A DNA stretch of 7,371 bases from an uncultured Prevotella sp. (GCA_938018155.1 CALIIG010000238.1:1-7371); one strand, 5' to 3'. Counted from the stretch's first letter, positions 1-6,115 are shown. Numbers and translations: made by a program. The notes: a model not told the origin generated them from the sequence alone.

Positions 1-39
1 ATCTAATATTTTTGATTTTTATTTCAGGCTGTTAAGGAG

Positions 40-247
40 TTGTCAACATTATGGTTTGATGGTTGATAATGTATGTGTTGATAATATTTTCTGGTAATAT
101 TATGTTGATAAGTATTATTTAATGATAGGATAAATATATTGATATCCACACTACTTAATTATTTGCAACATAGGTGTGGATAAAATAAAAGTTATGGATT
201 AACTTATAAGGGGGATATTAACCTGATTATAAACAAAGTTATTCACA
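40..247. other. Candidate replication origin (DnaA-box cluster)
   Basis: This non-coding stretch holds many matches to the DnaA box TTATCCACA. A perfect copy lies on the minus strand at 175-183. Single-mismatch copies are ATATCCACA (142-150, plus), TTATCAACA on the minus strand at 76-84 and 103-111, and TTATTCACA (239-247, plus), which overlaps the stop codon of the glycosyltransferase gene. Two-mismatch copies are at 61-69 (minus) and 40-48 (plus). Between them, 112-141 is about 17% GC and could be an unwinding element. One perfect 9-mer is expected by chance in well under 1% of windows of this size, although AT-richness raises the odds for the weaker copies. dnaA itself is not visible. If this is the origin, acpP and the genes after it are transcribed in the direction of replication. 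It could instead be a DnaA-titration site or a DnaA-regulated promoter region. Confidence 0.5.
184..205 (-). terminator. Weak possible terminator of the DUF4254-GT9 operon
   Basis: Read on the minus strand, AAGTTA (205-200) and TAACTT (194-189) form a 6-bp stem with a 5-nt loop. A T-rich run (TTTTATTTTA) follows directly. It lies about 35 bases past the glycosyltransferase stop codon, the right place for an operon end. The stem is short and has one G-C pair, so it may not work alone. Confidence 0.25.
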
Positions 248-1294
248 ATTGCTAAGTATGGATTCTACTTTACTAAACACCATATCTGGACTAATACGAT
301 TAAGACACGCATAATCGCCACGGAAGCAGGGTTTGTTACCAAAGATGGAACAGGGACGGCAATAAAGGTCTATTTGTACGGTATTTTCCATTCGTTGATT
401 CCACCCCATGAACCCGGAAAATGGATGTGTTGCTCCCCAAATACTTACGACAGGCACGGCGACGAGCGATGCAAGATGCATATTAGCACTATCCATTGAT
501 ATCATAAGATCAAGGTTAGACATAAGTTTTAATTCTTGCTGAAGTCCTTTAAGAAGTCCTGCTACATTAGTACAGTGAGGGTATTTATTTGCAATGCCTT
601 CTAATAAAGTTTTTTCTTTTTGTCCTCCTCCAAAAAGAAAAATACGGCATGAAGGATATGTTTTTATAATTTTCTCAATTACTTTTTCCATTAGAGGTAA
701 TGGATAAGCTTTACCTTGATGTGCAGCAAATGGTGCAATTCCAATCCATTGCTGGATTTTTTTTTTCTCACCTATTATATCAGGCAGTGAGCATAAATAA
801 ATTTTTGGTTGTGAAAAAAGTTTTGAAAACTCTATATTTATAGGGTAGCCTAATTCTTCAAACACTTTTGAATAATTCTCAAAAGCAGTTGGAATGGGCT
901 TTAATATTTTATTATTGCGTTTTATTAGTGCTTTACGTTCTTTACGATGCTTATTAATATGAGCTACTTTATAATTAGCAAGATTGAACCGTATGCGTAA
1001 ATAGCTTGTTCTTAAAACATTATGAAGATCAGCTATTGCTGTAATTTTTTTTGCCGTTAACTTTTTATAAAGTGTATTTAATCCTTTTATCCCATGATAT
1101 TCTACGTTGGTATCGGCTTCCATAAAGTTTACATTTGGAGCCAGATTTTCAAAAAAAGGTCGGGCAAAAGGTTTTGAAAGCATGGTTATCCTTAATTGGG
1201 GATATTGCTTTGCAAGAGCATATACTACTGGAACTGTCATAGCCACGTCGCCCATTGCTGAGAAACGTATGACGAGTATATGCTCTGTCTTCAT
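239..1294 (-). CDS. Glycosyltransferase family 9 (heptosyltransferase-like)
   Basis: The 351-residue protein has the layout of ADP-heptose:LPS heptosyltransferases, cytoplasmic GT-B enzymes that transfer a sugar to lipid A-core or related acceptors. The N-terminal RFSAMGDV (10-17) is the family's acceptor-side loop, and Asp16 corresponds to the catalytic Asp of E. coli WaaC. The C-terminal SMDSANMHLA (266-275) and GATHP (287-291) match the nucleotide-sugar binding region. A cysteine group (C312, C315, C323, C330) near the C-terminus recurs in GT9 proteins of this kind and could bind metal or form disulfides. The length is normal. The gene starts 36 bases after the DUF4254 gene and is probably co-transcribed with it. 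An 8-bp direct repeat (GATTAAGG at 1306-1313 and 1322-1329) sits in that gap, with no known role. The donor sugar cannot be told from sequence, so no gene symbol is given. The gene is clearly more AT-rich than the genes at the right end of the window. Confidence 0.9.
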   Translation of the reverse strand: MKTEHILVIRFSAMGDVAMTVPVVYALAKQYPQLRITMLSKPFARPFFENLAPNVNFMEADTNVEYHGIKGLNTLYKKLTAKKITAIADLHNVLRTSYLRIRFNLANYKVAHINKHRKERKALIKRNNKILKPIPTAFENYSKVFEELGYPINIEFSKLFSQPKIYLCSLPDIIGEKKKIQQWIGIAPFAAHQGKAYPLPLMEKVIEKIIKTYPSCRIFLFGGGQKEKTLLEGIANKYPHCTNVAGLLKGLQQELKLMSNLDLMISMDSANMHLASLVAVPVVSIWGATHPFSGFMGWNQRMENTVQIDLYCRPCSIFGNKPCFRGDYACLNRISPDMVFSKVESILSNCE

Positions 1295-1330
1295 TTAAAA
1301 ACAATGATTAAGGGTGTAACAGATTAAGGC

Positions 1331-1942
1331 TTATTCGTTCTTATTTTTATAAAGAACAGGATTTGTACTTGGGTCATTGTACATCTTCATTTGTCGATAA
1401 ACCTTCATGTATTTGCGACCATCCTGAATATCTTCTAACAGTTGGTCAATGGCAGTAGATAAGTCAGTTTGCTGTTCAAGAAGAACATTTAGTTTAGATT
1501 TGCAGCGTGAAATATGTTCTTCTGAAGCATCTTTTCTTTCGACTTGCTCGCGCATGTGATATATTTTGAGCGCAAGAATAGATAGACGGTCAACTGCCCA
1601 TGCCGGACTTTCTGTGTTGAGGCGTGCATCTGGTTGTGGATTTACATCCGAATAAATTTGTCGAAAGTAGGAATCAATCTGCTCAACAAGGTCAGTTCTG
1701 TCCTGATTACTTCTGTCAATACGACGTTTTAAAGCCAAAGCTTCTAAAGGATCAATGTGCGGATCACGGATAATATCTTCGAGATGCCATTGTACAGTAT
1801 CAATCCAGCACTTTAAATAAAGACAGTTCTCTATTGAACCCTTTTCATAAGGGTTATTGATAGGTGTATCAATGTTATCCCTAAGATGATAATCTTCAAT
1901 AGCTTTATTGAAGATTTCGTTACATTGTTGAGTAAAAGTCAT
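1331..1942 (-). CDS. DUF4254 domain-containing protein
   Basis: This 203-residue protein is recognised by its overall sequence as a DUF4254 protein of the Bacteroidetes. Its function is unknown. Its most family-like part is the N-terminal half, including NNPYEKGSIEN (29-39), WIDTVQWHLEDIIRDP (46-61) and the stretch around LKRRIDRSNQ (71-80). It is highly charged and looks wholly helical; residues around 125-172 resemble a coiled coil. No signal peptide or membrane segment is visible, so it should be cytoplasmic. It is the first gene of a two-gene minus-strand operon with the family 9 glycosyltransferase. A consensus promoter lies about 20 bases upstream of its transcription-start-proximal ATG, so the leader is very short. 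Pairing with a heptosyltransferase-like enzyme suggests a helper role in LPS or surface-glycan assembly, but this is inference from position only. Confidence 0.85.
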   Translation of the reverse strand: MTFTQQCNEIFNKAIEDYHLRDNIDTPINNPYEKGSIENCLYLKCWIDTVQWHLEDIIRDPHIDPLEALALKRRIDRSNQDRTDLVEQIDSYFRQIYSDVNPQPDARLNTESPAWAVDRLSILALKIYHMREQVERKDASEEHISRCKSKLNVLLEQQTDLSTAIDQLLEDIQDGRKYMKVYRQMKMYNDPSTNPVLYKNKNE

Positions 1943-1968
1943 ATCTATCAGATTGATTTAGATATCTG

Positions 1969-1999
1969 CAAAGTTAATAACTTATTTTCAACTATGCAA
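1969..1999 (-). promoter_or_regulatory. Bacteroidetes-type promoter of the DUF4254-GT9 operon
   Basis: On the minus strand, TTG (1999-1997) is followed after exactly 20 bases by TAACTTTG (1976-1969), a perfect match to the Bacteroidetes -7 consensus TAnnTTTG with the usual -33 spacing. Transcription would start near 1962, about 20 bases before the DUF4254 ATG. No Shine-Dalgarno sequence is present, as is normal in this phylum. Confidence 0.7.
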
Positions 2000-2085
2000 T
2001 AACTTTACTATAAAAAAGGAATAGACATTTTTATGCACATATATGTAGTATTTGTGCAAAATAAAGGTATTTTTTTCATCTTTTA

Positions 2086-2117
2086 TTTGTTTAATTGCTA
2101 AAAAGTTAGTTACTTTG
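2086..2117 (+). promoter_or_regulatory. Bacteroidetes-type promoter of acpP
   Basis: TTTG (2086-2089), a 20-base spacer, then TTACTTTG (2110-2117), one mismatch from the -7 consensus TAnnTTTG. Transcription would start near 2123, giving a leader of about 45 bases that is AT-rich and has no Shine-Dalgarno sequence. The promoter is divergent from the DUF4254 promoter about 90 bases away. Confidence 0.6.
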
Positions 2118-2167
2118 CAACCGATTTTTGGAAAAATATATTTATAACATTTAATAATATTACAATT

Positions 2168-2404
2168 ATGTCAGAAATTGAATCTAAAGTTAAGGCTATT
2201 ATTGTTGATAAACTGGGTGTAGATGAAGCAGAGGTAAAACCCGAAGCAAGTTTCACAAACGACCTTGGTGCAGACTCACTTGACACCGTTGAGCTGATTA
2301 TGGAATTTGAAAAAGAGTTTGGTATCTCTATTCCTGATGATAAAGCTGAAACTATTCAGACAGTACAGGACGCTATCAACTATATTCAGGAAAACGCTAA
2401 ATAA
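2168..2404 (+). CDS. acpP: Acyl carrier protein AcpP
   Basis: AcpP is the small acidic cytoplasmic carrier that holds acyl intermediates of type II fatty acid synthesis on a phosphopantetheine arm. It also supplies acyl groups for lipid A and phospholipids. The 78-residue length is standard. The attachment site is Ser37 in [10 protein letters not shown] (34-43), the classic DSL motif at the start of helix II. The acidic helix around [12 protein letters not shown] and the IPDDKAE segment also match the family. The start is the only sensible ATG and gives the usual MSEIESKVK opening. It is first in the acpP-fabF-rnc gene group, with its own promoter upstream. A strong terminator follows it, so acpP should be transcribed in excess over fabF. 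Its last three codons (AAC GCT AAA) and stop fall within a sequence that can pair with that terminator's 5' arm. Confidence 0.98.
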   Translation: MSEIESKVKAIIVDKLGVDEAEVKPEASFTNDLGADSLDTVELIMEFEKEFGISIPDDKAETIQTVQDAINYIQENAK

Positions 2405-2467
2405 TAAGTTGAGCGAAAGGCCTTTAGCGTTTAATGTCGATAGTGTCATTAAACGCTAATTTTTTTT
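2391..2467 (+). terminator. Terminator/attenuator between acpP and fabF
   Basis: TTAGCGTTTAATG (2424-2436) and CATTAAACGCTAA (2447-2459) form a perfect 13-bp stem with a 10-base loop. A run of eight T (2460-2467) follows, making a textbook intrinsic terminator 20 bases past the acpP stop. Because fabF has no visible promoter of its own, this is probably a partial terminator that lets some transcripts through. The 5' arm has a second possible partner: AAACGCTAAA (2392-2401), the end of the acpP coding region, pairs perfectly with TTTAGCGTTT (2423-2432). The two structures exclude each other, as in attenuators. The terminator is directly seen; the switching is inference. Confidence 0.85.
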
Positions 2468-2482
2468 AAACTACAATATTAC

Positions 2483-3745
2483 ATGGAATTAAATAGAGTT
2501 GTTGTAACAGGTATAGGTGCTGTTACACCTTTAGGCAACACTGCAGAAGAAACCTGGAAGAGCTTATTGGAGGGTAAAAGCGGTGCTGCTCCTTTTACAC
2601 ATTTTGACGCAGCTAATTTTAAGACGCAGTTTGGTTGTGAGGTAAAGAACCTTGATGTTGACAAATACATCAATCGTAAAGATGCCCGCAAGATGGATCG
2701 TTGTACACAATTGGCACTTATCAGTGCCATACAAGGTGTAAACGACTCGGGTCTAGACTTGGAAAAGGAAGACAAAAACCGTATAGGAGTTGTATACGGT
2801 ATAGGTATTGGTGGCATTAAAACATTTCAGGATGAAGTAATGTATTATGGACAGCATGTAGAAGATGGTCCAAAATTCAATCCTTATTTCATCCCGAAGA
2901 TGATATCCGACATCGCAGCCGGGCAAATTAGCATGCTTTATGGTTTCCACGGTCCAAACTATGTTACAACAAGTGCTTGCGCTTCTTCAACTCACGCATT
3001 GGCCGATGCTTTTAATTTGCTGCGTATGGGTAAAGCTGATGTAATTGTAGCGGGAGGTGCCGAAGCTGCTCTTTGCGAATGTGGCGTAGGAGGATTCAAT
3101 GCCATGCACGCTCTTTCTACCCGTAATGATGATCCACAACATGCGAGCCGCCCGTTCAGTGCAAGCCGTGATGGCTTTGTAATGGGAGAAGGTTCAGGAT
3201 GTCTTATCCTTGAAACACTTGAACATGCTAAGAAGCGTGGTGCAAAAATCTATGCTGAAATGGTAGGCGAAGGCATGAGTGCTGATGCATATCATATCAC
3301 CGCTTCTCACCCGGAAGGCTTAGGTGCAAAGCTAGTTATGAAGTCGGCACTGGAAGATGCAGGTTTCAATACTTCTGATATCGATTATATAAATGTTCAT
3401 GGAACATCTACCCATGTAGGAGATATTTCAGAGGCTAAGGCTATAAAGGATCTCTTTGGTGAGGATGCTTACAAGTTGAATATCAGCTCAACGAAAAGTA
3501 TGACCGGTCACCTCCTTGGTGCTGCAGGTGCTGTTGAAGCAATGGTTTGCGTATTGAGTATACAGAATGATATTGTACCTCCTACTATTAACCATGAGGA
3601 AGGTGATAACGATCCGGAACTCGACTACAATATGAATTTTACCTTCAACCACGCTCAAAAGCGTAAAGTTCGTGCTGCTTTGTCAAATACATTTGGTTTT
3701 GGTGGTCACAATGCATGTGTAGTATTCAAAAAATATGCCGAATAA
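2483..3745 (+). CDS. fabF: Beta-ketoacyl-ACP synthase II FabF
   Basis: FabF condenses malonyl-ACP with an acyl-ACP, releasing CO2, to lengthen fatty acids in the cytoplasm; the acyl chains are carried by the product of the gene just upstream. The 420-residue length is typical of KAS II. The thiolase-fold active site is complete: the nucleophile Cys166 in TSACASST (163-170), His306 in NVHGTST (304-310), Lys338 in SSTKSMTGH (335-343), and His343. The C-terminal SNTFGFGGHNACVVF (401-415) is also family-typical. The sequence after the first active-site His reads GTSTHVGD, with His311 where Pro is usual in the family as I know it; this is probably neutral. The start at 2483 gives the standard MELNRVVVTGIG opening. 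It lies 78 bases downstream of acpP, past an intrinsic terminator, and is probably expressed by read-through. It ends 7 bases before, or overlaps by 11, the start of rnc, depending on the rnc start chosen. Confidence 0.98.
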   Translation: MELNRVVVTGIGAVTPLGNTAEETWKSLLEGKSGAAPFTHFDAANFKTQFGCEVKNLDVDKYINRKDARKMDRCTQLALISAIQGVNDSGLDLEKEDKNRIGVVYGIGIGGIKTFQDEVMYYGQHVEDGPKFNPYFIPKMISDIAAGQISMLYGFHGPNYVTTSACASSTHALADAFNLLRMGKADVIVAGGAEAALCECGVGGFNAMHALSTRNDDPQHASRPFSASRDGFVMGEGSGCLILETLEHAKKRGAKIYAEMVGEGMSADAYHITASHPEGLGAKLVMKSALEDAGFNTSDIDYINVHGTSTHVGDISEAKAIKDLFGEDAYKLNISSTKSMTGHLLGAAGAVEAMVCVLSIQNDIVPPTINHEEGDNDPELDYNMNFTFNHAQKRKVRAALSNTFGFGGHNACVVFKKYAE

Positions 3746-3752
3746 TAACTTG

Positions 3753-4823
3753 ATGTTCATCAACATAATTGACTGGATAAAGCTCCCTTTCCGCAAGGAG
3801 AAGGAGCTTTATTCTTCTTTATATCATATTATAGGCCTGTATCCTCATGACATCAGCTTTTATAAGATGGCACTCATGCACAAGAGTGTGATGCACCGTA
3901 ACAAAAAAGGCAGGCCTGTTAACAACGAACGCCTCGAATTTTTAGGCGATGCAATACTCGATGCTGCGGTGGGAGATATAGTGTATCGTCATTTTCCTGG
4001 TAAGCGTGAAGGCTTTTTAACCAATACGCGTTCGAAGTTGGTACAGCGTGAAACGCTTAACAGGCTGGCACGTGAAATGGGTATCAATAAACTCATTTTG
4101 TCGAGTGGTCATTCCCTTTCACACAATAGCTATATGGGAGGAAATGCTTTCGAAGCCCTTGTTGGTGCACTTTACCTCGACCGTGGCTACGATGCCTGCA
4201 TGGTTTTCCTGAAGGAACGTATCCTTAAACAGATGATTAATATTGATAAGGTTGCTTATAAGGAGGTTAATTTTAAGAGCAAACTTATTGAATGGAGTCA
4301 GAAAAACCGTATTAAGCTCAGTTTTGAACTTATTCAGGAAAGCAAGGATAAGGATGGAAGTCCTGTCTTCTCATATCTGGTTATTCTCGAAGGTGTTGAG
4401 GGATGCTTGGGTAAAGGCTTTTCAAAAAAGGAGAGTCAGCAAAACGCTTCTAAAGATACACTCAACAAATTAAGAAAAGAACCTCTGTTTATTGACCAGG
4501 TTTTTGCTGCAAAAGCCGAGCGTACAAAGATGGAAGAAGAGCCTACCGAGGGTATCCCTGATACAAATCCGTCACAAATTTTTATTGTAAGCTCTGATGC
4601 AGATAACAATAATGACGATAAGCATGAGACAACTTTTCGTGAAACGGTTTTCACCGAGGATGAGAGTGCTGCTGCAGAACACGATGAGAATATTACCCCG
4701 CAGCATGAAGATAATGCTTTACATCCTGACGAATTTGACCTTAGCGATATTAGCTCAAGGGAAAAAGACAAGGAAGAAATTATTGCAGCAGCTGAACAAG
4801 CTGCCTTTAATGATGAAAATTAA
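3753..4823 (+). CDS. rnc: Ribonuclease III with long acidic C-terminal tail
   Basis: RNase III cleaves double-stranded RNA, including rRNA precursors. The start at 3753 (MFINIIDWIKLPFRKEKELY) matches the usual opening of Bacteroidetes RNase III and gives 356 residues; an upstream ATG at 3735 would add six residues and overlap fabF by 11 bases. The catalytic domain carries the signature ERLEFLGDA (59-67), with Glu59 and Asp66 matching E. coli Glu38 and Asp45. The second metal-site motif reads GGNAFEALVGALYLD; Asn131 stands where E. coli has Asp114, and Glu134 matches Glu117. A double-stranded RNA-binding domain spans about 173-240 and ends in the KKESQQNASK helix. Residues 241-356 form an extra tail rich in Asp, Glu and Asn, with no recognisable domain and predicted disorder; E. 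coli RNase III has 226 residues and lacks it. The gene completes the acpP-fabF-rnc group and is followed by a terminator hairpin. Confidence 0.96.
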   Translation: MFINIIDWIKLPFRKEKELYSSLYHIIGLYPHDISFYKMALMHKSVMHRNKKGRPVNNERLEFLGDAILDAAVGDIVYRHFPGKREGFLTNTRSKLVQRETLNRLAREMGINKLILSSGHSLSHNSYMGGNAFEALVGALYLDRGYDACMVFLKERILKQMINIDKVAYKEVNFKSKLIEWSQKNRIKLSFELIQESKDKDGSPVFSYLVILEGVEGCLGKGFSKKESQQNASKDTLNKLRKEPLFIDQVFAAKAERTKMEEEPTEGIPDTNPSQIFIVSSDADNNNDDKHETTFRETVFTEDESAAAEHDENITPQHEDNALHPDEFDLSDISSREKDKEEIIAAAEQAAFNDEN

Positions 4824-4855
4824 ATTAAATTGCGGTTCATCAATCGCAATTTAAT
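4824..4855 (+). terminator. Terminator hairpin after rnc
   Basis: ATTAAATTGCG (4824-4834) pairs with CGCAATTTAAT (4845-4855). The stem extends inward by a G-U and two A-U pairs (4835-4837 with 4842-4844), closing on a 4-base loop (CATC). The hairpin begins one base after the rnc stop and is followed by a T-rich stretch with interruptions (ATTTCGTTCTTTT). It most likely ends the acpP-fabF-rnc transcript and separates it from the surface-polymer cassette. Confidence 0.65.
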
Positions 4856-4925
4856 ATTTCGTTCTTTTAAGTGCCATAACATCAAAAATAAATAACGGTT
4901 TAGGTAGTTTTTGGGCATTAATGTT

Positions 4926-4933
4926 TACTTTTA
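4926..4933 (+). promoter_or_regulatory. Weak possible -7 element for the CDP-glycerol cassette
   Basis: TACTTTTA matches the Bacteroidetes -7 consensus TAnnTTTG at all but the last position and lies 21 bases before the ATG at 4955. No TTG is found at the right distance upstream (around 4903-4906). A promoter is expected here because a terminator precedes it, but the exact site is uncertain. Confidence 0.25.
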
Positions 4934-4954
4934 CTCGAAATAATTACACTCGTT

Positions 4955-6004
4955 ATGCGAATAGTTCTGTTTTGTGAAAATAAGTATGCCATTGACATTT
5001 TAAATCCTATCCAAATCGAAGCCGACCGCGAAGGCGGTAACGAAGTGCTGTGGTATGTGCACGAAAAGAAAATACCCAACTTCCCTTTAAAGCACGATGT
5101 TCATTGGACAACGAGCATGCAGGAAACCTATAACTTCATGCCCGAAGCTGTTTTTGTGCCTGGAAACATTGTCCCTTACTACCTTTCTGGAGTAAAAATA
5201 CAGATATTCCACGGGTATGCAGCCGAGAAAAAAGACCATTGGATTATCCGTAGATACTTTGATACTTATTTTACGCAAGGTCCTTACTTTACTAAGCATT
5301 TCAAAAAATTGTCACAGAAGTATGGCGATTTCGAGGTATTGGAGACAGGATGGCCTCGTCAAGACTGGATTTTCCACCATCGACATGACTTCGATACCGA
5401 GCGAACGCAGCTTCTCCATCAATATAACGTCAAGCAAATAGTGCTTTATGCACCTACGTTTTCACCAAAATTAACTTCCATTCCCCTTATTAAGTCGAAT
5501 TTAGTAAAACTATCTCAGCAAAAAGATATTTTGTTGTTTATTAAGTTCCACCCCCTTACGTGTCAGGAATGGGTTGATGAGTACAAGGCTTTGGCGGTAC
5601 AATATCCTAACATCATTTTTGTCGACGATTACAGTATAACCAAGTATATGCTGATGGCCGATGTGATGATTAGCGACACTTCTTCAACCATCTACGAGTT
5701 TTTATTGCTCAATAAGCCCGTCGTTACGCTTAATGCTATTTCAAAAGACATTTATTGGAAGAACATTAATAACCCTGATGAGCTGTGTAGTGCGATTGAC
5801 GAGGTACAGGAAAATAAAAAGTATCTCGAGCTTCGTAAATGGGTAATAGCCAATTATGACCCTTATATCGATGGCAAAGTAGCACAGCGTATGCTCGAAG
5901 GTGCACGCGATTACATCCGCCGACATGGCGTACCCCAAAAGCGAAAACTTAATATTTGGCGACGTTATACCAGCATTAAGACCTTCGGTTTTATAAAAAA
6001 GTAA
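4955..6004 (+). CDS. CDP-glycerol glycerophosphotransferase family protein
   Basis: This 349-residue enzyme belongs to the TagB/TagF family, which moves glycerol phosphate (or a related alcohol phosphate) from a CDP-activated donor onto an acceptor. In Gram-positives the family builds teichoic acid; in Gram-negatives it decorates capsules or other glycans. The family's GT-B fold motifs are visible: FHGYAAEKK (85-93), equivalent to the HGT..K region with the catalytic His at 86; LYAPTFSPK (164-172); KFHP (197-200), with the second conserved His at 199; and ISDTSSTIYEFLLLNKPVV (239-257), which binds the donor phosphates. No membrane helices are present. The C-terminus (322-349) is strongly basic and may bind acidic membrane lipids, as in TagF. 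The start MRIVLFCENKYAIDIL is a natural GT-B first strand. A class V aminotransferase and a TagD-like cytidylyltransferase follow on the same strand, which supports a CDP-alcohol pathway. The actual substrate cannot be read from sequence. Confidence 0.88.
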   Translation: MRIVLFCENKYAIDILNPIQIEADREGGNEVLWYVHEKKIPNFPLKHDVHWTTSMQETYNFMPEAVFVPGNIVPYYLSGVKIQIFHGYAAEKKDHWIIRRYFDTYFTQGPYFTKHFKKLSQKYGDFEVLETGWPRQDWIFHHRHDFDTERTQLLHQYNVKQIVLYAPTFSPKLTSIPLIKSNLVKLSQQKDILLFIKFHPLTCQEWVDEYKALAVQYPNIIFVDDYSITKYMLMADVMISDTSSTIYEFLLLNKPVVTLNAISKDIYWKNINNPDELCSAIDEVQENKKYLELRKWVIANYDPYIDGKVAQRMLEGARDYIRRHGVPQKRKLNIWRRYTSIKTFGFIKK

Positions 6005-6010
6005 ATAATA

Positions 6011-6078
6011 AAAGCCTTATTTACAGATAATTTGAGGTTGATAATAGATAACTTCACTTCTGTTTTTTATAAGGCTTT
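6011..6078. repeat. 10-bp inverted repeat before the aminotransferase gene
   Basis: AAAGCCTTAT (6011-6020) and ATAAGGCTTT (6069-6078) are perfect inverse copies 48 bases apart, in the 111-base gap between the glycerophosphotransferase and the aminotransferase genes. A run of six T (6063-6068) abuts the second copy. The loop is long for a terminator. It could be a long-range RNA stem in the polycistronic leader or a binding site; no promoter consensus was found in the gap. Confidence 0.4.
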
Positions 6079-6115
6079 CAAATTTAAACATTCAGCAATA
6101 AAACCCTATTTTACG

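Noticed and set aside
62..112. Repeated GTTGATAA units as a CRISPR-like array
   Set aside because: The repeats are only 8-9 bases, with spacers of unequal and very short length, and no longer conserved unit exists. They fit DnaA boxes much better.
2416..2425. Palindrome AAAGGCCTTT before the terminator as a protein binding site
   Set aside because: It is short, overlaps the attenuator segments, and its composition is easily explained by them; nothing else supports a regulator here.
2463..2482. Separate promoter for fabF
   Set aside because: No TAnnTTTG-like element is found between the terminator and the start codon; read-through from acpP is simpler.
2479..2950. Antisense open frames opposite fabF
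   Set aside because: Their proteins lack any family motif, are rich in residues typical of reversed coding sequence, and sit exactly over a complete fabF with an intact active site.
4436..4854. Serine- or basic-rich open frames overlapping the rnc tail
   Set aside because: They are other-frame readings of the acidic tail. The rnc frame runs unbroken into them, and no start signal or family match supports them.
6028..6034. TAATTTG as a -7 promoter element for the aminotransferase
   Set aside because: The spacer within the element is one base short of TAnnTTTG, and no TTG lies at the needed distance upstream.
6032..6115. Extended N-terminus of the aminotransferase from a TTG start
   Set aside because: The 28 extra residues have no match to the family, contain half of an intergenic inverted repeat, and precede two good ATG codons where the family normally begins.
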